A DNA stretch of 64,000 nucleotides from Verrucomicrobiota bacterium (lineage in GTDB: Bacteria > Verrucomicrobiota > Verrucomicrobiia > Verrucomicrobiales > Akkermansiaceae). The number at the start of each line of letters is the position of its first letter. The first letter of the stretch is position 1. This document shows positions 36,351 to 43,795 of the stretch, piece after piece. Made by a program: the position numbers and the translations under genes. The DNA lies in assembly GCA_004293445.1 (NCBI GenBank), contig RDYP01000006.1:1-64000 (forward strand), read 5' to 3'. The notes beneath the pieces were generated by a model, which worked only from the letters and a program-made list of their open reading frames with translations, did no database searches and had not been told where the DNA came from.

Positions 36351-38600
36351 ATGCACCTTTCCCTCGCCACACTCGCCCTGGCCGCCGCTCTGCCCGCCGC
36401 CGCCGCACCTTGGTACGAAGAAATGCAAATCGGCCCGGCCTGGAGCAGCTCCTTTGCCGGGACCTTCGATGGTCAGAAGAAAATCGCAGCCATCAAGGGC
36501 ATCTTGGTCGACCTCGGGGATGGCAACCGCGCCCTCTTCGACACCGAGACCCTGCGCGTGGTCACCGCTTACAAGGGCGGCGTGCACTGGGCCAGCACCC
36601 CTTGGACCGGCGTGCACGGCGACTTGATCCGAGTCGCCAACGAGCAGAATTTCACTTTCAACACCGCCAACGGACCCGGCTGGGCGGACGAGCAGGGCAG
36701 CTTCGATGACAAACGCCCGGCAGAATTCGGCGGCAACATCACCCACGCCCAGTTCAAAGGATTCTACCGCCACGGCTCGCGCATCGTCTTCGAATACACC
36801 GTCAACGGCACCCGCGTGCTGGAACACCTGCAAGCAACACCCGGCGGATTGGTCCGCCACTTCGAGGTCGCAGCACACGACAAGCCGCTGATGCTCCTTG
36901 CCGCCGATGATTCCGCCGATTTCACGGCCGCCGCCGACAGTGCGAAATCCGCTGCCGGCCTCTCCATCGCCACCGGCGGCAGTGGTGCCGTCCTCAGCGC
37001 CGCATCCGGCAAGGCAAGCCGGCTGATCGCGACGCTGGCTCCCTCCGACAAGCCCTCCTCCTTCACCCTCTCCTATGCCCGCGGCAGCGAGGCCAAATCC
37101 ACAGAACCGCTCAACGTCGTCGAGGCGACCAAAGGCGGCGAAGGAATCTGGAAGGACATTCTGACCACCAAGGGCAAGCTTTCCACCGACACGACCTCAC
37201 CCTGGGTCACCGACACGCTCCAACTCCCGATCGACAATCCCTGGAAATCGAACCTGCGCTTCGGCGGCTTCGACTTCATCGACGAAGACACCGCAGCCCT
37301 CGCCTCTTGGAACGGCGACGTCTGGATCGTCAAAGGACTCAAGGGAGATCTCTCCAAACTCACCTGGAAACGCCACGCTGCCGGTCTCTTCGAAACGCTC
37401 GGGCTGAAAGTCGTCGACGGCAGCATCTACGTCCAAGGCCGCGACCAAATCACCCGATTGCACGACCTCAATGGCGACGGCGAGGCGGACCACTTCGAAT
37501 GCTTTTTCAACCAAGTCTCGGTGTCCCCCAACTTCCATGAATTCGCCTTCGACCTCCAAACCGACAGCGACGGCAATTTCTACTTCTCCAAAGCCGCCCC
37601 CGTCCGCAGTGGCGGCCGTGGCTTTGACCCGATCTACCCGCACCACGGCACCGTCCTGAAGGTCGCCAAGGATGGCTCCAAGGTCGATATCGTGGCGACC
37701 GGACTGCGCGCTCCCGGTGGACTCGGCATTGGCCCCAACGGCGAAATCACCACCGGCGAAAACGAAGGCACCTACCAGCCTTGCTGCAAAATCAACTTCA
37801 TTACCAAGGATCAGGCCCCCGCCTTCTTCGGCACGGAAGCCAGCCGCCAGCAGCTCAAGGACGCCCCCTACACCGAGCCGCTCTGCTACCTGCCGATGGA
37901 CGTCGACAATTCCAGCGGATCCCAAGTCTGGGTGCCCAAGGGCCATAACGGATTCGGCCTCCAAGCCGGCGAAATGCTGCACCTTTCCTACGGCAAGTCA
38001 TCGGTCTATCGCGTGCTGCCCGCCAGCAACGGCGACACCCTGCAAGGCGGCGTCGTCAAGCTGCCGATCCAGCTCGCGTCGTCCGCGATGCGCGCTCGCT
38101 TCCACCAGGACGGCTCGATGTATCTGCTCGGCTTCCGCGGATGGCAGACCAACGCCGCCAGCGAATGCGCCTTCCACCGCGTCCGCTACACCGGTGCCCC
38201 CACCCTGCTGCCGGAAAAGATGGAAATCACCGCCAAAGGGCTGCGGCTTCACTTCAGATCCAAGCTCGACGAGGAACTCGCCAATGATCCGGAAAGCTAC
38301 ACCGCCCAGCGCTGGGACTACGTCCGCGGCCCGCAGTACGGCTCCGGCGAGTTTTCCGTCGACCACCCCGACGCGGAAGCCCGCAAGCAGGCATTGGAGA
38401 AGGAATCGCAGTCCCATCGCCAACGCGACAACGTGGCCGTCACCGCTGCCCGCTTGCTCGACGACGGCAAAACCGTCGAACTCGAGCTGGATGGCCACAA
38501 GCCCTCGATGCAGCTCAAGCTGAGCTGGGATCTCGAAGACCTCGACGGCGGAATCCTCCAAGGTGACCTCCACGCCACCGTCCGTAAGCTCGGCTCCTGA
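36351..38600 (+). CDS. Exported PVC-type beta-propeller protein (DUF6797-like)
   Basis: This 749-residue protein has a signal peptide (MHLSLATLALAAALPAAAA) and an N-terminal region found in exported Verrucomicrobia/Planctomycetes proteins. A middle part contains propeller-like repeats: GDVWIVKGL, YVQGRDQITRLHDLNGDGEADHF, FDLQTDSDGNFYFSKAA and IVATGLRAPGGLGIGPNGEI recall PQQ/glucose-dehydrogenase-like blades with a calcium-type DLNGDGEAD loop. It contains no CXXCH. It is followed 10 bases later by a five-haem cytochrome, so the pair is likely a secreted dehydrogenase-like protein and its electron acceptor; the substrate is unknown. Confidence 0.78.
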   Translation: MHLSLATLALAAALPAAAAPWYEEMQIGPAWSSSFAGTFDGQKKIAAIKGILVDLGDGNRALFDTETLRVVTAYKGGVHWASTPWTGVHGDLIRVANEQNFTFNTANGPGWADEQGSFDDKRPAEFGGNITHAQFKGFYRHGSRIVFEYTVNGTRVLEHLQATPGGLVRHFEVAAHDKPLMLLAADDSADFTAAADSAKSAAGLSIATGGSGAVLSAASGKASRLIATLAPSDKPSSFTLSYARGSEAKSTEPLNVVEATKGGEGIWKDILTTKGKLSTDTTSPWVTDTLQLPIDNPWKSNLRFGGFDFIDEDTAALASWNGDVWIVKGLKGDLSKLTWKRHAAGLFETLGLKVVDGSIYVQGRDQITRLHDLNGDGEADHFECFFNQVSVSPNFHEFAFDLQTDSDGNFYFSKAAPVRSGGRGFDPIYPHHGTVLKVAKDGSKVDIVATGLRAPGGLGIGPNGEITTGENEGTYQPCCKINFITKDQAPAFFGTEASRQQLKDAPYTEPLCYLPMDVDNSSGSQVWVPKGHNGFGLQAGEMLHLSYGKSSVYRVLPASNGDTLQGGVVKLPIQLASSAMRARFHQDGSMYLLGFRGWQTNAASECAFHRVRYTGAPTLLPEKMEITAKGLRLHFRSKLDEELANDPESYTAQRWDYVRGPQYGSGEFSVDHPDAEARKQALEKESQSHRQRDNVAVTAARLLDDGKTVELELDGHKPSMQLKLSWDLEDLDGGILQGDLHATVRKLGS

Positions 38601-38610
38601 ACGCCCCCTC

Positions 38611-40569
38611 ATGAGAGCCCTCCTCCTGCTCGCTCTTCTGGGCGGCATCGCCCACGCCGAGCTTGTCGCCCGGTTCGAGTCCGGCGCGGAAAAGGACCAG
38701 CGCGCCGATCGACTGCCCGCCCTTCTCGTCCTCCCCGGCGAGGCCCCCACGCCCTTCCTCGCGGCCGGCGAATTCACCGTCACCTGGTCCGGCACCCTCA
38801 CCCTGCCCGCCCGCCAGCGCCTCGTCTTCTCCTTCGATGGCGAGGGCGATGCAAAGCTTTACGTCGGCGGCAAAGAATTGCTGAGCGAATCCGGCACCCT
38901 TGGTCAGGCCCGATCCAAAAGCACCCGCCTGAAACGCGGCGAGCACCCGATCGAAATCCACTACCGCTCCAAGCCCGACGGTTCCGGACGCTTCCGCCTG
39001 TTCTGGGAAGAGCGTTCCTTCCCGCGCCAAAGCATCCCTGCCACGGCCTTCAAGGCGGACGTCCCAGCCGACCCCGCCCGTCATGGACGTCAGCTCTTCG
39101 CCCGCCACCACTGCGCAAAATGCCATGTGCCGGCCGATGGCTTCGGCCCCTCGCCGATGGCCGAACTCCTAGAACTCGGCCCCCTGCTGCCCGCCACCGG
39201 CTCGCGGCTGAACGAAGACTGGCTCGCCCGCTGGATCGCCGATCCCGCCGCCCTCCGTCCCCAGACCCGAATGCCCGCGCTGGTCGATGCCTCGACACCG
39301 GAGGGCCGCCAGCAGGCCGCCGACCTCGCCGCTTGGCTGATGACGATGAAAATCGGCGACACCCCGCCCCCTCCCGACCCAGCCCTCGCACTCAAGGGCG
39401 GCGAGCACTTCCACCGCCTCGGCTGCGCCGCCTGCCACAGCCTCCCCGGAGGCACGCCCGATCCCGCTCGACTCTCGCTCGACGGCGTGGCCGAGAAGTT
39501 TCAGCCCGGCGCCCTGGCCGCTTTCCTGAAAAAACCCGACACCTGGTATCCTCACACCGGCATGCCCGACTTCGCACTCTCCGAGACGGAAGCGAACGAG
39601 ATCGCCGCCTGGCTGCTCGATGCCTCCGGCAAGATCGAACGCAAACGCGACGCCTTCCCCAAAGGCGACCCCACCAAGGGTGCCGCCCACGCGGCCAAAC
39701 TCCACTGCGGTTCCTGCCACGCCGGCCTCCCACTGGATCCCGCTGCCGCACCGCCGCTCGACGCGATCTTCACCAAGGACTGGAGCCGCCAAGGCTGCGC
39801 GGCTGAATCCACCAGCCCGAAAACCCCGCGCCTCAACCTTTCCTCAAGCGAACGCTCCGCCCTGCTCGCCTTTTCCCAAAAAGGCCGCAGCCCCCTCTCG
39901 CGGCACGTGCCAGCCGAGTGGACTAGCACCAAGCTCACCTCGCTGAACTGCACCGGATGCCATGGCATCGATGGCCAGACCTCCCTGCTCGACCGCGTGC
40001 ACCCGGAATCCATCGGTCTCGTCGCCCATCTCGCGGACGAGAACGAAAAGCTCGATCAAACCCGCCCGCAGCTCACCTACATCGGGGAAATGCTCCATGC
40101 CTCCGCCATCGAGTCCATGCTCAACGGCAGCGCTACCCCTCGCCCGCGGCCCTGGCTGGACATGCGGATGCCCGCTTTCCACACCGATGCCGGCCTCCTC
40201 GCGCAAGGACTCGCCCGCCTCCACGGCGTCGTCCCCGGCAAGCCCGAGACTCCCACACCGGACACCGCACTCGCCGCCATCGGCAAATCTCTCATCGGTG
40301 CCGACGGCTTCGGCTGCACCACCTGCCACGGCGTCGGCCCGCTCAAGCCCAGCGCGGCCTTCGAAGTCCAAGGGATCAATTTCGCACAGAGCCACACCCG
40401 CCTGCGACGCGAATGGTACGACCGCTGGATGGACCACCCCGCCTCCGTCACCCCCGCCACCAAAATGCCCCGTTACAGCGAAAAGGGGAAATCCCAACGC
40501 CCCGAGCTCGGCGGCGATGCCGCCAAACAATTCGACGCTATCTGGCACTACCTCCAAAAGCCGGAGTAA
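38611..40569 (+). CDS. Exported five-haem c-type cytochrome with PA14-like N-terminus
   Basis: This 652-residue protein starts with a signal peptide (MRALLLLALLGGIAHA). Residues 20-135 look like a PA14-type carbohydrate-binding domain (LVFSFDGEGDAKLYVGG, IEIHYRSKPDGSGRFRLFWEE). Five haem-binding CXXCH motifs follow at residues 168, 272, 366, 447 and 569 (CAKCH, CAACH, CGSCH, CTGCH, CTTCH). The rest is made of several cytochrome c-like domains (WLARWIADPAALRPQTRMPAL and similar). The start at 38611 is preceded by a pyrimidine run. It is 10 bases downstream of the propeller gene and probably accepts electrons from it. Confidence 0.88.
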   Translation: MRALLLLALLGGIAHAELVARFESGAEKDQRADRLPALLVLPGEAPTPFLAAGEFTVTWSGTLTLPARQRLVFSFDGEGDAKLYVGGKELLSESGTLGQARSKSTRLKRGEHPIEIHYRSKPDGSGRFRLFWEERSFPRQSIPATAFKADVPADPARHGRQLFARHHCAKCHVPADGFGPSPMAELLELGPLLPATGSRLNEDWLARWIADPAALRPQTRMPALVDASTPEGRQQAADLAAWLMTMKIGDTPPPPDPALALKGGEHFHRLGCAACHSLPGGTPDPARLSLDGVAEKFQPGALAAFLKKPDTWYPHTGMPDFALSETEANEIAAWLLDASGKIERKRDAFPKGDPTKGAAHAAKLHCGSCHAGLPLDPAAAPPLDAIFTKDWSRQGCAAESTSPKTPRLNLSSSERSALLAFSQKGRSPLSRHVPAEWTSTKLTSLNCTGCHGIDGQTSLLDRVHPESIGLVAHLADENEKLDQTRPQLTYIGEMLHASAIESMLNGSATPRPRPWLDMRMPAFHTDAGLLAQGLARLHGVVPGKPETPTPDTALAAIGKSLIGADGFGCTTCHGVGPLKPSAAFEVQGINFAQSHTRLRREWYDRWMDHPASVTPATKMPRYSEKGKSQRPELGGDAAKQFDAIWHYLQKPE

Positions 40570-40722
40570 CGTGCGATGTCCCTCCTCGCAAGCAGCTGCC
40601 TGCTACCCGCTTCGGCCTTTGCATCCACCATGATGGCAACAGCTGACACTCTCTTCGGAGTCTCCTTGCTCTTCTGTGCCCTAAGTCGCCACCGCACCTA
40701 AAGCGCGACCCACCACTTTCTT

Positions 40723-40780
40723 CCTTGGACTGCTGCAGCCTGCTGCAGCTTTCCCGGAGCCAGCCTGCTGGCCCGGGCCC
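40723..40780. repeat. Dispersed palindromic repeat (REP-like), copy at 40.7 kb
   Basis: The sequence begins CCTTGGACTGCTGCAGCC and contains two hairpins: GCTGCAGC-CT-GCTGCAGC (40732-40749) and GCCAGC-CT-GCTGGC (40759-40772). The same CCTTGGACTGC(G/T)GCAGCC start and GCCAGC hairpin recur in the array at 63.46-63.92 kb. It abuts the 14-bp tandem repeat. The short plus- and minus-strand frames crossing it are artefacts. Confidence 0.8.
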
Positions 40781-40782
40781 AC

Positions 40783-41048
40783 CCCCGACAACACATCCCC
40801 GACAACACATCCCCGACAACACATCCCCGACAACACATCCCCGACAACACACCCCCGATAACACATCCCCGACAACACACCCCCGACAACACACCCCCGA
40901 CAACACACCCCCGACAACACACCCCCGACAACACATCCCCGACAACACATCCCCGACAACACATCCCCGACAACACATCCCCGACAACACATCCCCGACA
41001 ACACATCCCCGGCAACACATCCCCGGCAACACATCCTCGGTCATCACG
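40783..41048. repeat. 14-bp tandem repeat, 18 full units plus a degenerate unit
   Basis: The unit CCCCGACAACACAT (variants end in AC, one has GATAAC, the last two CCGGCAAC) repeats without interruption 18 times from 40783 to 41034, and a degenerate nineteenth unit follows. The period is exactly 14 bases, so translated frames repeat only every 42 bases, which argues against a protein product. The rest of the gene-free stretch 40570-41206, apart from the palindrome beside the array, shows nothing I can assign. Confidence 0.95.
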
Positions 41049-41206
41049 TCACCCCCGCCAATCCCCCGCCTCCGCTGCCGCGGGTAAAGTGAGACTGCCT
41101 AGCAGTCAGTCCCTACCATTTCTCAATCCCCGACCCCCGACCCCCGACCACATCCCAGCGCTTGAGTCCTTGCCTGCCTCTCGCTTTCCAGCCCATAGTC
41201 CCGGCC

Positions 41207-42004
41207 ATGCGCAACGCGCCCTTGGGCTTTTTCGATTCCGGCGTCGGTGGCCTGACCGTCGTCCGTGCTGTTCAGCAACTGCTGCCCGCTGAGGAAATCG
41301 TTTACCTCGGCGACACCGCCCGGCTGCCCTACGGCTCCAAGAGCCCGGAAACGATTCGCCAGTTCGCCCACGAAGACGTCCGCTTCCTGATCGACCGCGG
41401 CGTCAAGATGGTGGTGGTCGCCTGCAACACCGCCACCGCTCACGCCCTGCCAGCGCTCCAGGAACAGTATCGCATTCCCATCATCGGCGTCATCGAGCCC
41501 GGTGTCGAAGCCGTCCTCGCCGATCCCGCGGCACAGCGTATCGGTATCATCGCCACCCGCGGCACCGTCGGTTCCCACGCCTACCAGCACGAACTCGCCC
41601 TGCGCCGCACCGGCCTGATCATCCACGCCACCCCCGCCCCACTGCTGGTACCATTGGTCGAGGAAGATTGGCTCGATCACCCCGCGACCCGCGCCGCACT
41701 GCATACCTACCTCGATCCGATGCTCGACCGCGGGATCGATACCCTGATGCTGGCCTGCACTCACTATCCGCTCCTCATCCCCGTCTTGAGGGATTTTCTC
41801 CCCGACGGGGTCCGGCTCGTCGACTCCGCCACGACCTGTGCCGAGCGGGTCCGAGGTCGACTCAGCGAACTCGATCTCCTCACCGCGGCCGACAGCCCCG
41901 GAAAGCTCCAGATTCATCTCACCGACCTCTCCGAGCAGTTCGAAAACCTCGCCCGCCGCTTCCTCACCCGCTCACCCGGCCGAATCGAGCGGGTAAGCCT
42001 GTAA
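41207..42004 (+). CDS. murI: Glutamate racemase
   Basis: This enzyme supplies D-glutamate for peptidoglycan. The 265-residue protein has GFFDSGVGGLTVVR with Asp10, the first catalytic cysteine in ACNTATAHA (Cys73) and the second in ACTHYPLL (Cys184), the full catalytic set. I use the ATG at 41207 rather than a start 45 bases upstream because the protein then begins with the family's usual spacing to DSGVGG. It converges with the long respiratory cluster. Confidence 0.95.
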   Translation: MRNAPLGFFDSGVGGLTVVRAVQQLLPAEEIVYLGDTARLPYGSKSPETIRQFAHEDVRFLIDRGVKMVVVACNTATAHALPALQEQYRIPIIGVIEPGVEAVLADPAAQRIGIIATRGTVGSHAYQHELALRRTGLIIHATPAPLLVPLVEEDWLDHPATRAALHTYLDPMLDRGIDTLMLACTHYPLLIPVLRDFLPDGVRLVDSATTCAERVRGRLSELDLLTAADSPGKLQIHLTDLSEQFENLARRFLTRSPGRIERVSL

Positions 42005-42053
42005 CCCGGGAAATCCCGCCCCTCGATCGCTCGATTCGTCTCGGCCGAGCCAC

Positions 42054-42089
42054 AAAAAAGCGGGAGACCCAAGACAGGCCTCCCGCTTT
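42054..42089 (-). terminator. Intrinsic terminator of the respiratory cluster
   Basis: A ten-base stem (AAAGCGGGAG / CTCCCGCTTT, 42057-42066 with 42080-42089) is followed on the minus strand by a T run (the A run 42054-42059), 16 bases after the coxB stop. This is the clearest intrinsic terminator I found here and marks the 3' end of the ACIII-oxidase transcript. Confidence 0.85.
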
Positions 42090-42105
42090 GAAAACTTGCC
42101 GGAAA

Positions 42106-42891
42106 TCAACGACTGACAGTCGCTTCTTTCGGCGCACGGGACTTCAGTGCGTTCGCGGATTCGGTGGAAGCCCAGGCGCGGAAAGCCTCGTCCGTGATCA
42201 CTTCCATCTGCCCCACCATGTTCCCGTGGCCCTCGCCGCAGAGCTGGCCGCAGACGACGCTGGTTTCAAGGGTCTTGTTCGGCGTGAACCACATCGGGAA
42301 CTCTTTCCCGGGGATGGCATCCTGTTGGATACGCATCGGAACGATGGCGTAGTTGTGGATCACATCGTTGGCCGTGATGTTGAGGATGGCAGGACGCCCC
42401 TTGGCGACTTTGAGAATGGGCGAAGTGAAGTCGTCCTGGGCGTTGGGATCATTGAAATCAATCGCTGCATCGCTGTTGCTGGTGCGGATCAAAGGTTCAA
42501 TCCGACCGAATTTCCCGTCTTCGCCGGGGTAATGATAGGTCCAGCCAAACTGCCAACCAATCACACGAACGCGAACGGGATCGAGCTTTTGAACCTGCTC
42601 CCAAGTGTCCGTCCGCTCCTTCCACAGGGGGAAGGCAAAGCCGAGGAGCAAAACCGCCTCGATGATCACCACCGCAATTTCCAAGTGGCTGGAAATGTGG
42701 TTGCGAACGCCGTGATAGGACGCCTTCGGGTTCGCCGAGGCACGGAACCGGATCAGGCAATAAATCAGGAAAATAAACCAGCCGATGCCGAGGGCGATCA
42801 TGAACCAGTGGACCACATCGATCAGGTGATCCACGCGGCCGCCGTGGGCGGAGTAGTTTTCGGGGATGCCGAGGAATTTCGAGGGACTCAT
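42106..42891 (-). CDS. coxB: Cytochrome c oxidase subunit II
   Basis: This subunit carries the CuA centre that receives electrons from cytochrome c. The 261-residue protein has two membrane helices (about 27-50 and 70-95), then the cupredoxin domain with VIHNYAIVPM and the CuA motif CGQLCGEGHGNM (Cys, Cys, His, Met). Gln instead of Glu inside the CxxxC loop is also known from ba3-type subunits. No CXXCH domain is fused. It is the last gene of the cluster, away from coxA, which is unusual. Confidence 0.93.
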   Translation of the reverse strand: MSPSKFLGIPENYSAHGGRVDHLIDVVHWFMIALGIGWFIFLIYCLIRFRASANPKASYHGVRNHISSHLEIAVVIIEAVLLLGFAFPLWKERTDTWEQVQKLDPVRVRVIGWQFGWTYHYPGEDGKFGRIEPLIRTSNSDAAIDFNDPNAQDDFTSPILKVAKGRPAILNITANDVIHNYAIVPMRIQQDAIPGKEFPMWFTPNKTLETSVVCGQLCGEGHGNMVGQMEVITDEAFRAWASTESANALKSRAPKEATVSR

Positions 42892-42903
42892 GAAAAGAAA
42901 TCG

Positions 42904-43110
42904 TTAGCGGATGGAAGGGGACGAGGGGTCGCGAAGTTCGGGATCAAGCGAGGACTCACTGCGGCGAGCAAGACGCACCATGAAAAACACCACCCCTCCG
43001 AGCACCGGAAGGATCATTGCGAGAAGAAAGAAAATCGACCAACCCATCGCGTTGGTGTGGTCCTGAAAGCTCTTTGCGCAGGTGAGGCAGGCTAGAGATG
43101 GCAAGTCCAT
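42904..43110 (-). CDS. Small membrane protein with CLTC motif
   Basis: This 68-residue protein has an N-terminal CLTC pair, one helix (MGWSIFFLLAMILPVLGGVVFFMV) and a charged tail. I recognise no family. It sits between coxB and another tiny membrane protein in the oxidase cluster (spacing 12 and 6 bases), so it could be an accessory subunit or assembly peptide. Confidence 0.65.
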   Translation of the reverse strand: MDLPSLACLTCAKSFQDHTNAMGWSIFFLLAMILPVLGGVVFFMVRLARRSESSLDPELRDPSSPSIR

Positions 43111-43116
43111 GGTCGA

Positions 43117-43317
43117 TTACAGCACGATGTTGCGGACCTTCTTGTAGAAGAAAATCCCGTAAATGGGCATTACCACCGCGCCCACCGCGCTCACCATGCC
43201 AAGCGCGCTGATGATCGGGGTGCGATCCACCGCGAAGAAGAAAGCCCATGCGGCGAGGAGTGCGAAGAAAAGCGTGCTCACGGTCACGAAGACGATGTGG
43301 AAAGCTCGTAGCGACAT
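43117..43317 (-). CDS. Small two-helix membrane protein of the oxidase cluster
   Basis: This 66-residue protein is mostly two hydrophobic helices (VFVTVSTLFFALLAAWAFFFAV and LGMVSAVGAVVMPIYGIFFY) and a basic end. The family is not recognised. Its position beside subunit IV suggests a small oxidase or supercomplex subunit. Confidence 0.65.
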   Translation of the reverse strand: MSLRAFHIVFVTVSTLFFALLAAWAFFFAVDRTPIISALGMVSAVGAVVMPIYGIFFYKKVRNIVL

Positions 43318-43383
43318 GGCGTGGAAGGTTGCGAGGTGAATGGCAGAAGAAACAAGACGGACAGACCGACGAGCTGGAACGAA

Positions 43384-43746
43384 CTATTTGGCAGTCTCGC
43401 TGCCCGGCACGCCATCGTTGAAGCCATTGTAGTGGATGGGATCCCACTTCGCCAGGCCGATGAGCACCGCCATGATGACGGCGAACACAAGCGCGCACCC
43501 GAAGACCCAATAGATGAGGCGCTTCTCATGGTTAAGGTGCATGAAGATCGCCGCCACCAGAGTGGCCTTCACCGACGCGATCGCCAGACCGAGAACCATG
43601 TCCCAGACATCGAAACCATGGCCGCCGATATCGAGAAAGGGCTGGGTGGCGACGAGAACGGTGACCACGGTGCCGACGAAAAGGACGGCGCCGATCAGCT
43701 TGTAGAGGCGGAGCGACTTCTGGATTGCTTCGGGAGAATCGGCCAT
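43384..43746 (-). CDS. Cytochrome c oxidase subunit IV-like protein
   Basis: This 120-residue protein has three hydrophobic segments, including VKATLVAAIFMHLNHEKR, the signature of the bacterial subunit IV (CyoD/CtaF type). I start at the ATG at 43746, after the pyrimidine-containing AGTATCCCAAGTC. It lies between coxC and the tiny membrane proteins. Confidence 0.85.
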   Translation of the reverse strand: MADSPEAIQKSLRLYKLIGAVLFVGTVVTVLVATQPFLDIGGHGFDVWDMVLGLAIASVKATLVAAIFMHLNHEKRLIYWVFGCALVFAVIMAVLIGLAKWDPIHYNGFNDGVPGSETAK

Positions 43747-43795
43747 GACTTGGGATACTGAAAACTTGGAATCGGGAAAACTGCGGAGGGCAGCC

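Noticed and set aside
40538-41047. Minus-strand frames with repeated MCCRGCVVGDVLSG peptide
   Set aside because: They are translations of the 14-bp tandem repeat; the period is not a multiple of three and all three frames stay open. No start or family evidence supports a protein.
40783-41048. Possible CRISPR array
   Set aside because: The 14-base repeats are contiguous with no spacers, and no cas genes are near.
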